A stretch of 64,000 nt of DNA from Actinomycetota bacterium. Lineage in GTDB: Bacteria > Actinomycetota > Thermoleophilia > Miltoncostaeales > Miltoncostaeaceae. Below the pieces are notes generated by a model. That model did not search any database. It was not told where the DNA came from and was given only the letters and a program-made list of their open reading frames with translations. The stretch covers positions 270,001-334,000 of the forward strand of contig VGCE01000001.1 in the NCBI GenBank assembly GCA_016870155.1. The letters are read 5' to 3'. Shown one piece after another: positions 62,606-64,000 of this stretch. The position numbers and the translations under genes were made by a program. Within the stretch, counting starts at the first letter, position 1. Each line of letters begins with the position of its first letter.

Positions 62606-63640
62606 GTGACCCATCGATCCCGCCTCGTCGCCCTGGCAGGGGCGCTCGCCCTTGTGCCGGCCGTGCTGACCGGCTGCGGCGGCGACAGCGCATCCACCGC
62701 GGCATCCACCGGCCCCACGGCCGGAGGGACGCCCGAGAAGGTGTCGCTCGTTCTCGACTGGTTCCCCAACGCCGACCACGCGGGCATCGCGGTGGCGCAG
62801 GAGGAGGGGCTCGACGCGAAGGCGGGCGCCGACATCGCCACCTCGGTGCCGAGCGACCCCACCACCACGCTCACGGCCGTCGCCGCGGGCAAGAAGGACC
62901 TGGGCATCACCTATGCCCCCGAGCTGCTCATCGCCCGGGCGAAGGGAGTACCCGTGAAGGCGGTAGGCGCCATCGCCCAAGTGCCGCTCAATTCCATCAT
63001 CGCGCGGTCCGACCGGGGCATCACCCGGCCGCGCGACCTGGAGGGCAAGGTAGTGGGCATCGCGGGCGTGCCCAGCGACCGCGCGCTGCTCGACACCGTG
63101 GTGGCGGCCGATGGCGGCGACCCCGCGAAGGTGCAGACCAAGGTGGTGGGCTACAGCCTGGCGCCGTCGCTGGCGGCCGGGAAGGTGGACGCCGTCATCG
63201 GCGCCTACTGGAACATCGAGGGCCCGGACCTGCGGATGAAGGACGTGCCGATCGAGATCATGAGGATCGACGACCACGGGGTGCCGCGCTACGACGAGCT
63301 GGTGGTGGTGGCATCGCAGGACGCCATCCGCGACAGGCCCGCGGCAATCCGCGCCGCGCTGGCCGGCATCGCCGCCGGCACCGAGGCGGCGGCCAAGGAC
63401 CTGGGCGGCGCGGTGATGGCCCTCGAGAAGGCCAACCCGGACATCGCCAAGGCGGTGCTGCCGGCGCAGGTGAGCGACACCATCCCCGCCCTGCTTCCCG
63501 AGGGCAGCGCCCCGCTGCACATGGATGCCGCGCAGTGGGACGCCCTCGCGGCATGGATGAAGGAGAAGGGGCTCGTGAAAGGCGACGTGTCGGGGTCGGG
63601 CGCGATCGACACCTCGCTGCTGCCGGAGGGCTCGCGATGA
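62606..63640 (+). CDS. thiY: Thiamine-precursor ABC transporter substrate-binding lipoprotein (ThiY/NMT1-like)
   Basis: A 344-residue lipoprotein of the NMT1/THI5 fold. The signal sequence ends in LTGCGG, a lipobox with Cys near residue 22. VSLVLDWFPNADHAGIAVAQEEGL is the canonical ThiY opening (pyrimidine-stacking Trp and Asn region), followed by DLGITYAPELLIARAKGVPVKAVGAI and VIGAYWNIEGPDLRMKD. It would bind formylaminopyrimidine or HMP. The GTG at 62606-62608 has CGGAGG 5 bases upstream. Confidence 0.92.
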   Translation: MTHRSRLVALAGALALVPAVLTGCGGDSASTAASTGPTAGGTPEKVSLVLDWFPNADHAGIAVAQEEGLDAKAGADIATSVPSDPTTTLTAVAAGKKDLGITYAPELLIARAKGVPVKAVGAIAQVPLNSIIARSDRGITRPRDLEGKVVGIAGVPSDRALLDTVVAADGGDPAKVQTKVVGYSLAPSLAAGKVDAVIGAYWNIEGPDLRMKDVPIEIMRIDDHGVPRYDELVVVASQDAIRDRPAAIRAALAGIAAGTEAAAKDLGGAVMALEKANPDIAKAVLPAQVSDTIPALLPEGSAPLHMDAAQWDALAAWMKEKGLVKGDVSGSGAIDTSLLPEGSR

Positions 63641-64000
63641 GCGACGCCACCGCGACGGGCGACGGCGTGTTTCCGCTCATCGTCGAGACGGGTATCGGGG
63701 TGGACCTCACCGGCGATGACGCCACCAAGGCCGCGGTGCGTGCCGTGGAGGACACCATCCGCCGCGTGCTGTTCCCCGGCATGCGCGACGTCCTGCCGGG
63801 CCGCGACCGCGCCAACATGCGCGTGGAGGCCACCATCGCGGTTCCGGGCGCCGATCGCGTGGACGTGGACGACGTGCGCGGGCGCTTCCCCTACGGGAAG
63901 GTGACCGCGCGCGCCGTGGAGGGCGGCCACCGGCAGCCCAACGGGCTGATCGGCGACGACGGCACCGAGGGAGTGATCCTCGTGGCCGTGGCCGTGATCG
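63637..64000 (+). CDS. Lin0512-family protein (cut by window edge)
   Basis: The first 121 codons of a protein resembling the Lin0512 family of unknown function: FPLIVETGIGVDLTGDDATKAAVRAVEDTIRR, then MRVEATIAVPGADRVDVDDVRGRFPYGKV and VEGGHRQPNGLIGDDGTEGVILVAVAV. The ATG at 63637-63639 overlaps the thiY stop (ATGA), so it is the fourth gene under the TPP riboswitch. A thiamine-related role is inferred from that position. The 3' end is outside the window. Confidence 0.75.
   Translation, partial: MSDATATGDGVFPLIVETGIGVDLTGDDATKAAVRAVEDTIRRVLFPGMRDVLPGRDRANMRVEATIAVPGADRVDVDDVRGRFPYGKVTARAVEGGHRQPNGLIGDDGTEGVILVAVAVI

Overview
The window is about 70% G+C, densely packed, and reads as chromosomal core DNA of an actinobacterium. 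Evidence: GTG and TTG starts are common, genes are chained by 4-base stop/start overlaps, an NADPH:F420 reductase is present, and almost every operon head has a TANNNT -10 box 5-9 bases before its start codon, which implies leaderless mRNAs. An uncultured Thermoleophilia-like lineage is a reasonable guess but is inference only. Sixty-plus protein genes, two tRNA genes and one TPP riboswitch can be supported; no rRNA, CRISPR array or intact transposon was seen.

Region 1 (1-17.2 kb, minus strand) is a long amino-acid block. It starts with gatCAB, then ilvN-ilvC-serA, then leuA-leuC-leuD-leuB-ilvE-cimA, a DegT aminotransferase, argH, a 3-methyladenine glycosylase and the start of tyrS. Together these cover most of valine, leucine and isoleucine synthesis, with a citramalate (threonine-independent) entry to isoleucine. 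The large acetolactate synthase subunit ilvB is missing from its usual place before ilvN, where a 26-bp inverted repeat sits instead. leuA is preceded by a 24-codon leader peptide with seven Leu codons, and the leader can base-pair with the leuA Shine-Dalgarno sequence.

Region 2 (17.3-33.3 kb) holds thiL, an MMPL exporter, a small zincin, npdG-folD-pcrA, and a sulfur cluster: cysE / NIL protein / GNAT / cysK / a degenerate metallo-beta-lactamase-rhodanese / glutamine amidotransferase / Rrf2 regulator. It ends with a TrkA pair (one frameshifted), a new 59-residue membrane protein and the H+-pumping pyrophosphatase hppA.

Region 3 (33.4-42 kb) holds mtnP-DUF1844-ybdK, a DEAD-box helicase with a structured leader, tRNA-Thr(GGT), and a lower-GC island with a decayed integrase and a secreted pentapeptide-repeat protein. 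It continues with tRNA-Met, a thioesterase coupled to a 33-residue membrane peptide, and rex.

Region 4 (42-50.4 kb) is udg-tsaE-tsaB-rimI-tsaD-subtilase on the minus strand, facing the pantothenate genes on the plus strand. There panC and panD form one uninterrupted reading frame, followed by panB. Region 5 (50.4-60.1 kb) has fumC, an M20 peptidase, uvrA, a Fur-family regulator, a multiply broken membrane-protein pseudogene, a small acidic protein and uvrB. Region 6 (60.4 kb to the end) has glyoxalase I with a possible AUA start, then a TPP riboswitch controlling a ThiZ-ThiX-ThiY-type ABC transporter whose last gene is an uncharacterised Lin0512-family protein, cut by the window edge.
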